DNA of 64,000 nt, from the NCBI GenBank assembly GCA_951230915.1, contig OX579637.1, positions 36,828,001-36,892,000 on the forward strand, read 5' to 3'. Shown piece after piece: positions 1 to 10,012 of the stretch (its first letter is position 1; each line of letters opens with the position of its first letter). Under the pieces are notes generated by a model, which worked only from the letters and a program-made list of their open reading frames with translations, was not told the DNA's origin and made no database searches. The position numbers and the translations under genes were made by a program. This DNA is from Antitrichia curtipendula (Eukaryota > Streptophyta > Bryopsida > Hypnales > Leucodontaceae).

Positions 1-780
1 GAGAGGTTCACAAGTGAGCGCTGTGATTGGGGCTCTTCCGGTGTCGAACCTGATAGGAGGTGGTACTCATTTCCTTTTCACTCATGTGGGTGATGCGTCA
101 CAGAGACGAGACCAACCATCGGACGCGTGCGAGTTAGGGACATCAGACGCCTCCTCACGCTGAAAGGGACTGTCATACGATCAGGTGCAGTGAGGGTAGT
201 AGAAGGAGCCCTAGAGCACGAGTGCAGACAATGCAAATTCAGGTGATGACCTTGTTTGTACGCGGCCCGCAACTCTTTTTCCGGGGCCGTCTACAGATGC
301 AATCACTTCGTAGTGCATTGAGATGCGGCACGAAATCAAGCCGACTTGTATGACATATCTGGCTTAGGTCAGGGGTCATTCTATAGAAAAAAGTGACAGG
401 AATGCAATGCATTCCGTGTATTTTGGAACACCCAACTACAAAGAGGTTACACCGGTGTATCTTTTCCTTTGGGAATGCATGTCGACCTCCGAGAATGCAG
501 GGGACTATAGGCCTATCTTGACTGATTTTTCGCTGCGATTCCAACGGGACTACTCTCAAGGTCTAATTCCTTACCAATTGAAAGTTATGGCCCTTTTTAG
601 GCCGCAGTTTTCATTGCTGGCAACAACTTCGGCGACCCAAATCTCAAGCATTTCTTGCCCAATGCGCCAAATTCTGAGTTGGGTTTAGACCGATTTCGTC
701 TCTTCTTTCTAGCGGTAGTGATCCTAAAGGCTCAATTTCAACCAATCAAAAGTGAGAGGGGTTTGAAGGTGGAGGGTTTC
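1..780. other. no gene recognised
   Basis: I see no credible coding or RNA feature here. A word close to GGCAACTTCGGCGACTCA occurs near 619 and again near 788, and a related GTCGTGGCAACTA-type word occurs near 946 and 2573. This suggests the left edge belongs to the same higher-order repeat that follows. Confidence 0.4.
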
Positions 781-1020
781 ATGGCCTGTGGCAACTTCGG
801 CGACTCATTTGGCATCCATTTCTATTCAATTTGATAGATTAGAGGGGGTATCTTTACTGATTTCTCTTCTTCTTTCCAACAATGTGAATTATGCCTTCGA
901 ATTCTTCCACAATCAAAAATTGTGCCCATTTTTGAGTTTAGGGGTGTCGTGGCAACTATCTGCTCGGGGGTTGATGGCCTCATTTCTTTGGGTTTTAGCA
1001 AAATAAAAAATAAAAATAAA

Positions 1021-1440
1021 ACACCGGTACACTCATGTACCATTACACCTTCTCTTGTCAAAGAGCTACACTACAAAAAGGGTGTCCTACAAATTTAAGT
1101 GTAATAGATGTACCCCATCAAATCTTCTTTGGCCATGGAGCTACACCTCTGGAAAGGTGTAATTAGGTGTTTGGTGGTGCATCATGAAAGCACACCTACA
1201 TCATCACCCTTCATACACTGGTGTAACTCCCTCACTTGGAAGGGTGATGATTGGTATATATTTGCTTTATTTGGTGTACCACCAGACACCAAATTACACC
1301 CTTCCAAAGGTGTAAACCTCCTAGCTCATACTGGTATCCACCCATTACACCCCCAAGTAGTATTCTTTACAAGGAGTTTAGGCTGGGTAGCTCACCTGGT
1401 TGCTATGTACACTAATACACTTTCAGAAGATAATAGGAAA
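1021..1440. repeat. composite satellite, ACACCGGTGT block
   Basis: Degenerate copies of TACACCATTACAC and GGTGTAA/TTACACC words recur every few tens of bases, often centred on the palindrome ACACCGGTGT or a one-base variant. The block is preceded at 950-1020 by sequence resembling 2570-2640, which precedes the second block. The array therefore looks like a higher-order repeat of roughly 1.6 kb. ORFs across it are repeat translations rather than genes. Confidence 0.75.
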
Positions 1441-1469
1441 ATGAATGTTAAATAACAAGCAGGGTTTAG

Positions 1470-1945
1470 TCCATGAATAAATCTCCCAATATAAGTGACA
1501 AAAATCAAAGAAACGTAGCAAAAATGATCACTGGGAGATCTACCAATAGAATGGAGAAAAAAAAAGAACCCCAAACTTAGAAGGGCCATCCGATTGGGAA
1601 ATCTCCCGATAGAAAAGAAAAGAATGAGCACGGTTGAGTAAAAAAGGCTCTTTCCATCGGGAGATTTCCCGATTGAAAGGACAAAAATGAGCACAGTTGA
1701 GGGGAAAAGGCTCATCCCATCGGGAAATCTCCCGATAGAAAGGAGAAGAATGAGCACGGGTGAATAAAAAAGGCTCTTCCCATCCGGAGATTTCCCGATG
1801 GAAAGGACAAAAATGAGCACAGTTTTAAGGGTTTGGCTCATCCAACTGGGAGATCTCCCGATAGAAAGGAGAAACTAAGATGGAGCGTTTGAGAAGAGTC
1901 ACCCAACCGGGAGATCTCCCGATAGGAGTAGGAAAGGGGTAAACT
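1470..1945. repeat. satellite block with palindromic TCGGGAGATCTCCCGA-type word
   Basis: Seven or eight degenerate units of about 60-65 bp run head to tail. Each contains a near-perfect palindrome close to ATCGGGAGATCTCCCGAT followed by AGAAAGGA and ATGAGCAC words. The same palindrome reappears singly inside the ACACC array (about 2994, 3440, 3690, 4000 and 11310), so the two motifs belong to one composite family. A minus-strand ORF across 1392-1841 only reads this repeat. Confidence 0.75.
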
Positions 1946-2640
1946 CAACAGGTGTTTTTGACCATTGGTCCATGGGAATTCCTATTGCTAGAAGGGAGGG
2001 GTAATTTAGTCCATCGGTTTAGGAGAAAGGATAGAGCAGGGTTTGGATTTAGAATGATAGTTAACAATTTAAAAGGGTTTTAGGGTTTAATACAATGGGA
2101 TTTATACAGATTGTAAAAACTCAATGGAAAAAGGTAAATGAGGTGTACAATTGTTTAGGGAATATTAAAAATACGAATTTGAACATTCCAAGATGGTTTT
2201 ACTGTTTTAGGGTTTGCTTTTATTTTTTATATATTGATATGAAATAGATTAAATTTTTTGAATTGATTATTATTATAAAGGATTATTTATAATTCTTGAA
2301 AACATTTCAAAAAATGGGTTATGCTTACTTTGTGGCGTATTAAAATTGTTGTTCTGGGAATCAACACCATAAGAAAGACAAAAATTGGTAACTTCCAATA
2401 TAGACTAGAAATAAAATTTTTGCTTTCTATTGAAATGACTCGGTAAGAGAATTATCAAATAACAAAAATATTCATTGAAGATCTTAGTTTAGGAAGAATT
2501 GTATGAAGTACAAAACATGCCTTCTCACTCCTCTACAGTCAAAAAATTTGGCAGTTTTGGAATTTAAAGTGTCGTAGCAACTACCAAGGGAGGGTTGGGG
2601 GTTTAGGATCTTTAGATTATATGCAAGATTTTTAAAAAAT
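1946..2640. other. AT-rich spacer, no gene seen
   Basis: AT-rich sequence between two blocks of the composite satellite. I found no coding potential, RNA structure or transposon ends. Confidence 0.4.
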
Positions 2641-4325
2641 TAAAAAATCACCAAAGCATTGACACACCGTTACACCTTTAGTGGCCAAGGACCTACACCA
2701 AAGCAATGGCCAAACACATATCCTTGGACTAAAGAGCAATAATGAGCAACCAAGGTGCAAAGGTGTATTCCAGCATAGAGAAGTGAAGTATGGGATTAGG
2801 GGTAGTCGGGTAGACCATCACCCTTCTTGAGTGAATAGGATACACCGGTGTATTGTGTGCTCTATATACACCTTTACACCTTTCTTCCAACTAGAGGAGT
2901 TTAGACAGGACAACTTGGCCTCTTCCTATGCATAACATTACACTTTTAGAAGAAGTAGAAAGTGGATAATGAAAAGCAAGGCCTAACAATCAAAAGATCT
3001 CCCGATAAGAAGGAGGAAATGAGAGTGAAGGAACCAACACACTTCTTGATCCCAAGGAGTTATACCAACAAAGCCCAGCCTCAAAGTATGGCAATATGCT
3101 TCTCGGTCTCAAGGAGTTACACCAGTGTAGCATGGCCTTGGGCAAGGTACACCATTACACTTCTAAAAAATTGGACAAATGGTGAATAACAAGTAGGGTT
3201 CTGCCCCCTCATTAGAACTCAATTTTAGAATGACATACTTCAGAGTATGTACCACGGGACTGTCTGGTGGAACAAAAAACACCATTACACTTTTAATTCC
3301 ATGGAATTACACCAGTGCAACTCAGTCACCAAACATGCCATTATATTTCTAAAACATTGGAAAATTGTCAACAACAAGCAAGGTGTGGTCATCCCAATAG
3401 GTATCAATTTGAGAATGAAGAACTTAAGACTGTCCATCAAGACATCTTCCGATGGAAACAAAATGCACCATTACACTTTTCATTCCCAAGGATTACACCA
3501 GTGTAATCCAACCTACAAGGACATCCATTTCTCCAAGGATGTACACCGGTGTAGCTTGGCCTCCAGCTAGGTACACCATTACACTTTTAATTCTGAGGGG
3601 TTACACAAGTGTACCTCGACCTCGAGGTACACCATTACCCTTCTCCATAAAAATGAAATTTAGAATGACATACTTCAGGCCGCCCATCAAGAGCTCTCCT
3701 GATGGAGACAAGCTACACCATTACACTTTGAAGTCCTAGGGGTTACATGAGTGTAACCAAGATGCCAATGGGATACACCAATCTCTTTTTTCATCCCAAA
3801 GGTTTACATCGGTGTAACCTGGCCTCTACCTACGTACACCATTACACTTTGTGGTCTAAGGGTCACATTGGTATAGCTCGGCTTCCAGCTAGGTACACCA
3901 TCACAGTTCTATAAAAATGGAAAATGTTCAACAACCAGCAAGGTCTGGTCCCCCCGATAGAAATCAATTTGAGAATCACGTACTCAAAGAGTGTCCATCA
4001 AGAGATCTCTCAGTGGAAACGAGGTACACCACTATACATTTCATTCTAAGGGTTTACACCAATGTAGCCTAGCCTCCAAGCACACCATTACACCTCTGGG
4101 TCCTAGGGGTCTACACCGGTGTAGCCCGGCTTCTAACAAGGTACACCATTCCACTTCTCAAAAATTGGAATGGGTCTATTGGAACAATCGGCAGGTTCTA
4201 GTCCTCCCACTAGATATAAATTCTAAAATAACGTACTAATGACTGTGTTGTAGAAGATCTCTTGATCAAAAGAAGGTACACCGTTACACTTGTTGGTCTC
4301 AAGGAGTTACACTAGTGTAACATGC
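2640..4325. repeat. composite satellite, second block (left of the insertion)
   Basis: Repeated order of words: a line close to ATCAATTTGAGAATGACATA, then a CATCAAGAGATCTCCCGATGGAAAC-like palindrome, then GGTACACCATTACAC, then GGTTACACCGGTGTA, then a CTGGCCTCTAGCTAGGTACACC-like stretch, then AAAAATTGGAAAAT and CAACAACAAGCA. Long units (roughly 250-300 bp) are built from shorter ones. The array is interrupted at 4326 by the mobile element and resumes at 11195 with the expected next words. Confidence 0.8.
4321..4325. other. left target-site duplication CATGC
   Basis: CATGC directly precedes TGTCGCAG and is repeated directly after the CGACA end at 11194. Removing the insertion and one CATGC restores a satellite reading that matches the uninterrupted copy near 3124-3190. 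Confidence 0.85.
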
Positions 4326-4646
4326 TGTCGCAGTCCGAATTTTTGGTTTTCAGTTGTTTATCTAGAAAACGGTGTAACGTTACGGAACGTTCGGAAACTA
4401 AACTTAAAACATAAAATAGAAATATATAGGAGAAGAACTTTGAAATTTTTGCATAAGTGTAGAAGTTTAGACGCTAGAAACCTACATTAGAAAAGATCTC
4501 TTTCGTAGGAAAGTTAAAACTCTAATTAGGTTAAAACAGTGTTCCGGAACCAGTAGCCGGATAGTCGGAAGTTCCGGATCGTAGGGGTTCCGGCTAGGGA
4601 ACTTACGGGAACTCCACCGGTTCGGGAACTTAGGGTTTCGCGCCGC

Positions 4647-4654
4647 TATATAAA
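4647..4654 (+). promoter_or_regulatory. TATA box of the first unit
   Basis: TATATAAA lies in a GC-rich setting about 140 bp upstream of the ATG at 4790. It is followed by a pyrimidine-rich CTCTTTTCTCTG leader, consistent with a pol II core promoter for the first ORF. Confidence 0.6.
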
Positions 4655-4789
4655 CCCCGCCGCCATTCTCATTCGGTCTCTTTTCTCTGTGGCATTTTCG
4701 CGAGTACGTTTAGTGAGAGAAAGAGTGGTGAGATAGGATCAAGGTAGGAAGCGGAAGTAAGGTCGGTGCAACTCCGGAAGACCGACAAG

Positions 4790-6601
4790 ATGACAGAAAC
4801 CCGAGCCCGTAGACTGGCGGTGACCGCACGGACTGTCAGCCCGGCGATTCCGTTTGATACGGATCGCCATAGAGAGTTGCAAGAGGATTTAGAAACCATG
4901 GGCTGTGTCGGATTCTTACACCGCCCATGGGACTTGAAGAGTGAAGGAATGATTGAAGAACTCCTTTACGGAGTTCCCAATCAGTATGAGTTGACGGTGA
5001 GGGGCCGCCCGAGAGCGTGGACACAAGAGCTCTGGGCCGGAACATACTTTGCACTGAACCGGGGGCATGGATGGGCCGGCCAGACGGAGAAGTTTGCGGC
5101 GGAAAGATTCCGGAACTCCGCCGACCCAAAAGAGGGGTTTGCAGCGCCGGATTGCGTGTATGCCCGGGATCAGCAACTCTTAGAGTTCCTGATCCCCATC
5201 CTGTATCCGGAAAAGCCTAGCCGGGTGACCACCACGGTGGCCAACACCATTTTTGGGGCTTTAGGAAACAGGGTTAACCCGCCCCCAAGACCCGTAAATT
5301 GGGTCGGACTTATTCACACGATTGTGGATAAATTAGCGAATGGGATTTCAGGACGGAAGACCAGTTACATTAGCCCGTACTTGTTCCACTTGTACCACCG
5401 GATGGAAACCCTGAGCGAGCCGGAGCAGCTTATGTACAAGAAAGGGGAAAATCTCCTCAAGTACGGGCTGAGACCGGAACCGCAGCCGGAGGAGCCGGAA
5501 TCTGAGGAGGAGGACGTTCCGGAGGAAACACAGACCACTCCGGAGAAGGCCGGAACCAGTAGGCGAAAGTCCACCGACCGGACAGCGCGAGGGAAACAAG
5601 TGGCGGAAGGTTCCGTCCAGCCGGAAAGCCCACACGAGGAGGTGGATCCAGTCGAGAACGCCATACATTGGCTGCGAACGACGAGGACGGTGAACGACCG
5701 GATGGCAGCAGTACTCCAAGACGTTTGCCATTCGTTAGGAGTGAAGGACGAGAGAGAGATCTTGGCCGCCATCGCACGAAGACCGAATCCGGAAGACGTC
5801 AAGGTTCTGTACGATCAGATCCGGAGTCTTCAGGAGGAACGGGATCAGTTCCGGAGCCAGCACCAGTGGTCGGAACGGGAGATGCACATCGCAAACCGGA
5901 AGTCCACGGAAGCGATGGCTCTAGTACGGAAGCTGGGAGAACTGATCGACCTTCCGGCCAGCACCATCTCGAGGGCCCAACTCTGGAACTCACAGATGGT
6001 GGCCCAAGGCCACATTACCAGAATGAAGGTCGTACGCATCCTCACGGATTTCGAGGCCCGGATGGAGGGAGTGCTGAAGGAGATGCGACAGCTGATTGGA
6101 AGCCTCGACCCGAACCTGCTTGACCAAGCAATGTTCGCTGATCTTCCGGGAGGAGAGTTCCAAAAAACTCATGGAGCCGGAACTTCAACGGGAAAGAGGA
6201 ATCCGGAAATCCCGACTCACGTGGTCAATTATCCGGAGGTTAAAACACCGAAGGAAGCAAGCACGCAGACCACCGTCCAGGAGGGGACAGCCGGAAGACA
6301 GGCGGCGGTAAACCTGTTTCCGCCTCTCCAATTGACGGAGACAGAAGCTGAGGCCATAGCAGTAGCAAGTGTCCGGAATCCTGCCCGGACCGATCCGGAC
6401 AGGTTTATGCATATGCAGAACACTCCACCACCAACGAATCCGGGCAACACCGTCATTAATTTGACGGAGACAAAGACGACACGGCAGCGACACACGAGGA
6501 TCGAGAAGCCGCTGGAGATTGATGAGACGGAAGAGGAATCTGCGGAGTCTCACTCCCAATCGGATGGGACGGATTCTGATCCGCCTCAGATCCGGACTTA
6601 G
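4790..6601 (+). CDS. element ORF 1, gag-like/plant-transposon protein of unknown function
   Basis: An intact 603-residue ORF. I chose the ATG at 4790; the longer frame starts at a GTG. Residues about 20-230 form a compact, W- and P-containing domain shared with the second ORF of the element (LIPILYPEKPSRVT here, LIPILHPEKPTRVT there; NTIFGAL; SPYLFHLY versus CPYLFQLY; ENLLKYG). A strongly acidic Glu/Pro linker follows (about 230-250), then a basic Ser/Thr stretch, a predicted coiled coil (about 340-400), a second shared motif (TRMKVVRILTDFE) and a variable Pro/Thr-rich tail ending near DPPQIRT. I see no CCHC knuckle, protease or polymerase motif. The layout (globular head, acidic linker, coiled coil) suits a gag-like structural protein and resembles the domain known as putative plant transposon protein, but that assignment is inference. 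CCGGA words are frequent throughout the coding sequence. Confidence 0.6.
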   Translation: MTETRARRLAVTARTVSPAIPFDTDRHRELQEDLETMGCVGFLHRPWDLKSEGMIEELLYGVPNQYELTVRGRPRAWTQELWAGTYFALNRGHGWAGQTEKFAAERFRNSADPKEGFAAPDCVYARDQQLLEFLIPILYPEKPSRVTTTVANTIFGALGNRVNPPPRPVNWVGLIHTIVDKLANGISGRKTSYISPYLFHLYHRMETLSEPEQLMYKKGENLLKYGLRPEPQPEEPESEEEDVPEETQTTPEKAGTSRRKSTDRTARGKQVAEGSVQPESPHEEVDPVENAIHWLRTTRTVNDRMAAVLQDVCHSLGVKDEREILAAIARRPNPEDVKVLYDQIRSLQEERDQFRSQHQWSEREMHIANRKSTEAMALVRKLGELIDLPASTISRAQLWNSQMVAQGHITRMKVVRILTDFEARMEGVLKEMRQLIGSLDPNLLDQAMFADLPGGEFQKTHGAGTSTGKRNPEIPTHVVNYPEVKTPKEASTQTTVQEGTAGRQAAVNLFPPLQLTETEAEAIAVASVRNPARTDPDRFMHMQNTPPPTNPGNTVINLTETKTTRQRHTRIEKPLEIDETEEESAESHSQSDGTDSDPPQIRT

Positions 6602-7797
6602 TCGGCAACGAAGAGGACTCCAGCAAAGGTAACTGCCCGGAAGTCCACTCCAGCGAATCTTAGGGCCGGACCATCGACAAAGAAGCCCTGCAAATGACTA
6701 GTGCGGGTGGGTGTCTTTTTAGTTAGGATTTTGACTTATTAGTTATTTCCGGAAACGGGTAACCCGGACTGTGGGCCCCTAGTTCCGGACTTTTAGGCTG
6801 TCAAACGGCTTTCCGGTTTTCCCGGAACGGTTATTAGGACCGTTAGCCGGATTTGTAGTTGGCCGTTGGCCGGGTTTTGTGTGGGCCTTTTGGCCGCTTT
6901 TTGTTTGCTTTTAAGGGCAGGCCGGCTTGTTGGCCTGTTATTCCCTTTCTTGTCATTTAATCGGAGCTTACCGAAGATCAGTTTGATCATCTCTTTGCGT
7001 ATCGCGTTGATGATTGAGTCGTACATTGGTTTGTGAGTGAGAATGTGTGAGAGGGAGTCCGGATTCTTGGGTTGACGGATACATATGCTGTGACGGAAGA
7101 GCTTTAGATGTGTGAATGAGGAGCTGTGCATGGTGCCTTTAAATTGCTGGAACGGTGATCCGGTGGAAGCCTGTTACGAGTGAGGGTGCGAGTCCGGAAG
7201 TCCAGGGAGGATTCCGTGCGGAGATAAGCAACCGCCTGAGGAATTATCCCAGCCATCGGAAGGTCTGCCAACCTCCGGAGCACTCGAGAGTTAAGAAGTC
7301 AGCACTACAATCCGGAAAGTCTGGATCTGTCGTTGTAGTAAGGTGGATCTAACCGGGCCTTGTGTGACCTACTTTTTGGATACGTCATCTGGAAAATTGT
7401 GAAGGTACGGATTCTCCCTTTGCTATTACCGTATAATTCTTGGGTGTTTTGTTTTGTTTGTTACGGATAGAGAGTGTGAACCAAGAGTGGCGAGTCCCTG
7501 CCCCTCGGAAAGATCAATAGTGGACCCCCTGAGGGTGAAACAGGGGTATCTAAAACCAGTTACTTGAGAGAGAGTTGGAACCGGAATCCGGAATAGGGCG
7601 GATCCGGATTGGAATCCGGAAAATACTAGTTTCCGGAAGATAGCAATAGAGTGTACGGATTGCTTGGGGTGTTTTTGGAAGTGATCCGGATACCCAAAAC
7701 TTGCCGCAACATACTAGAATTCCCTGGGACGATAACTCGTGTCATCTTACCACATTTTTGTGTTAAAGATACTTACGCGCTAACTACGCGTGCGACA
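6602..7797 (+). other. downstream region of first unit, ending in CGACA
   Basis: No ORF of note. The region carries dense CCGGA words and several blocks homologous to the region after ORF 2. The last about 80 bp (a GAATTCCCTGGGACGATAAC-like block ending GCGACA at 7797) aligns loosely with the last about 110 bp of the whole element (GAATCTCGTGGGTTCGATC... ending CTACGACA). By analogy with LTR elements this could be a U5-like end. Confidence 0.45.
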
Positions 7798-8097
7798 AAC
7801 GGAACGGAAACTATCGATTAGTATGTAGGTTTTGTCTAGAAACAGCAGAGGACGGAAAATTAGGAAAGACATTGAAATAGTGGAGTAGTTCGAACGAATC
7901 CAATCCTAGTGGTGACACCCAGGAACCGGATTGGAATCGGATCCTTGGAACCGGATTGGAATCGGATCCGGAAGTAGTAGTGGACCGGATTGAGGGTATA
8001 GAACCGGATTGGGGGTGAGAACCGGATTAGGGTTAGACCGGATTGGTGGGACCGGACCGGTAAACGTCATCATGACGGCTTTTAGGTCAGGAGAGAC

Positions 8098-8105
8098 TAT
8101 AAAAG
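8098..8105 (+). promoter_or_regulatory. TATA box of the second unit
   Basis: TATAAAAG sits about 280 bp upstream of the ATG at 8378, after a CCGGA-rich stretch. It occupies the same relative place as the TATA box of the first unit. Confidence 0.6.
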
Positions 8106-8377
8106 GCCAGCACCTCCTCAGTCGCACTCCTTTTTCCAAACTCCGTTTGGTGAGAGTGTTTTGTCGCGCTCCTCGTGTTTCGGCGCTGTGTGAGTGTTCG
8201 CGTGTGTGCGTGAGTGTGCGAGTGTTAGAGGTGTGTTGCAAGGTAGATTTTCGGTTGCGTACCGATCGTTGTACAGGATTCCGATTGAGATCGGAGAGAG
8301 AACGTGAGAACGAGACGTGCGGCTAGGACTGTGTGAGGTAGAATCGGAAAGGACTGTCTTAGATCTAGTCTGTGTCC

Positions 8378-10012
8378 ATGCCGCAGCTTAGGCGGAACAG
8401 ACTAGGCCCATCCACGTCGTCGGCTCCGGTCAAACTCCGGAAGGTCGTTCCGGTTCTCCCTTCGACAGAGGAGGAGATGGAGATGCTCCGGTTGGATCTC
8501 AACCGGATGGGGTGCCAGGGTTTGCTCGACAAACCCTGGGGTTTTAAGGACGAGCGGATGGTGAAGGAGATCCAGGGGAAGTGGACAAACCAGTTCGACA
8601 ACACGATCCGCTGTGTTCCACATCAATGGACAGAAGAGATCTGGAGGGAGGTTTATAAGTTCCGGGCAGGAGGCCACGGGATGGCAAACCGGAAGGACGA
8701 ATACGTCCGGGGCAAGTTCCGAGGAGCGGTCAACCCCAAGGACGGATACGCGGTGGAAGACTGCATCGACGACCGGCACCGGAAACTGTTACAGTTCCTG
8801 ATCCCGATCCTCCATCCGGAGAAGCCGACAAGGGTGACAATCACCCTCGGCAACACTATTTTCGGTGCCCTGAGCGGTGACCGGAAAGCAGACTGGGCCC
8901 GGATCATATTCGATCTGGTGGCCCAGTTGGCGACGAGGGTCGGAAGGAGTAGGCCGACACCCGTGTGTCCCTACCTCTTCCAGCTCTATGAGCAACACCA
9001 GCTCCTTTTAGACTCGGAAGAGAAGGAGTGGAAGGCCCAGGAAAATCTCCTGAAATACGGAGAATCGGAAACGGACGAGGAGGAAGAGGAAACCGGATCC
9101 GAGACCGAAGAAGAAGAAGATGAAGAAGAGGCAGAGAGGCAGCCCAAGCGGCACAAGACGACGTCTTCGACTGGAAGAGGATCTCCACTCGGTGATAAAA
9201 CCGGAAAGGAGAAGACACCGGAAGGGGAGAAGGCAGGCTGTTCGAAGAAGGGACCGGTCGACCCGTTCGAGAAGTTGGTGAAGATCCTCGTCGACATCCG
9301 CCTGGACTGGGAGGCGAAGAGAATCGCCCTAATCCAGATCGGAGAGTTGGTGCAGGCAACACCGGATAGCAAGTTGCCAGGGAAGGTAGCGGAGTGCATC
9401 ACCAATCCGGTCGAGATCCGGAAGCAGGAAGCAGAGATCCGTCGACTTCAAGAGGAGGTCGACATGTTGAAGGCGGAAGTGGCCACCTTCAAGGAAGATA
9501 TGGCCGCCACCCGGATAATGGCGGACGAGACAAAAAAGGTGGCGGAATCGGTAAAGGCGACTTTCGGAGAGCCCGGAAGCGTGGCAGTCAGGGCCAGACT
9601 CTTGGACGAGAAGGTCTTGGAGGAGAAGAAACTATCCGGTACCCGGATAGTCCGGATCCTGATTGACTTCCCCGAGCAGGTGGAGAAGAATTTGGTCTTA
9701 GCACGAGGAGTGGCGGACCGGATGGAGGAGTGTACACAGAAGCTGACCGGATCGATGAGGGTCCACCTATCGGACATCTCCATGCCGGAATCGTTTCCGG
9801 AAGTGCCAGACCCAAGGGAAGGAAGGGACCAGACTCCGCAGTCAAAGCCGAGTCAGCCTTCCCAGACCGCGCCGATCAACATCGAAGACTCTCCCGGTTC
9901 TGACATGCCAAATCCAATGGCCGGAGAGCGGAACAGGAACTTGGAAGAAGTCTTCGAGCAATTGGAGGCGGAGCCCAAGAGTCCTTCGTTGGGGCGCGGA
10001 ATAGCGATGTAG
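8378..10012 (+). CDS. element ORF 2, paralogue of ORF 1
   Basis: An intact 544-residue ORF, started at the ATG at 8378 rather than the in-frame GTG six bases earlier. The head domain (about residues 30-235) aligns with ORF 1 along its length: MGCQGLLDKPWGFK versus MGCVGFLHRPWDLK, LIPILHPEKPTRVT, NTIFGAL, PYLFQLY, ENLLKYG. It is followed by a long Glu-rich acidic run (about 230-255), a Lys-rich segment, a coiled coil (RRLQEEVDMLKAEV and on) and a TRIVRILIDFPEQVEKNL motif equivalent to the one in ORF 1. Identity in the head looks like 40-50 per cent by eye and much less elsewhere, so the pair is old although both frames are open. No enzymatic motif is visible. Function unknown; gag-like is an inference. 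Confidence 0.6.
   Translation: MPQLRRNRLGPSTSSAPVKLRKVVPVLPSTEEEMEMLRLDLNRMGCQGLLDKPWGFKDERMVKEIQGKWTNQFDNTIRCVPHQWTEEIWREVYKFRAGGHGMANRKDEYVRGKFRGAVNPKDGYAVEDCIDDRHRKLLQFLIPILHPEKPTRVTITLGNTIFGALSGDRKADWARIIFDLVAQLATRVGRSRPTPVCPYLFQLYEQHQLLLDSEEKEWKAQENLLKYGESETDEEEEETGSETEEEEDEEEAERQPKRHKTTSSTGRGSPLGDKTGKEKTPEGEKAGCSKKGPVDPFEKLVKILVDIRLDWEAKRIALIQIGELVQATPDSKLPGKVAECITNPVEIRKQEAEIRRLQEEVDMLKAEVATFKEDMAATRIMADETKKVAESVKATFGEPGSVAVRARLLDEKVLEEKKLSGTRIVRILIDFPEQVEKNLVLARGVADRMEECTQKLTGSMRVHLSDISMPESFPEVPDPREGRDQTPQSKPSQPSQTAPINIEDSPGSDMPNPMAGERNRNLEEVFEQLEAEPKSPSLGRGIAM

Noticed and set aside
1392..1841. 149-residue minus-strand ORF with repeated SIGKSPDGKSLF-like units
   Set aside because: Reads the palindromic satellite; no independent coding evidence.
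1480..1940. CRISPR-like regular palindromic repeats
   Set aside because: The sequence is a plant nuclear genome, the spacers are themselves repeated and degenerate, and no cas genes are present.
5348..6123. Several 100-150 residue ORFs in other frames of element ORF 1
   Set aside because: Shadows caused by GC-rich, CCGGA-rich coding sequence; they do not match the parallel positions in ORF 2.
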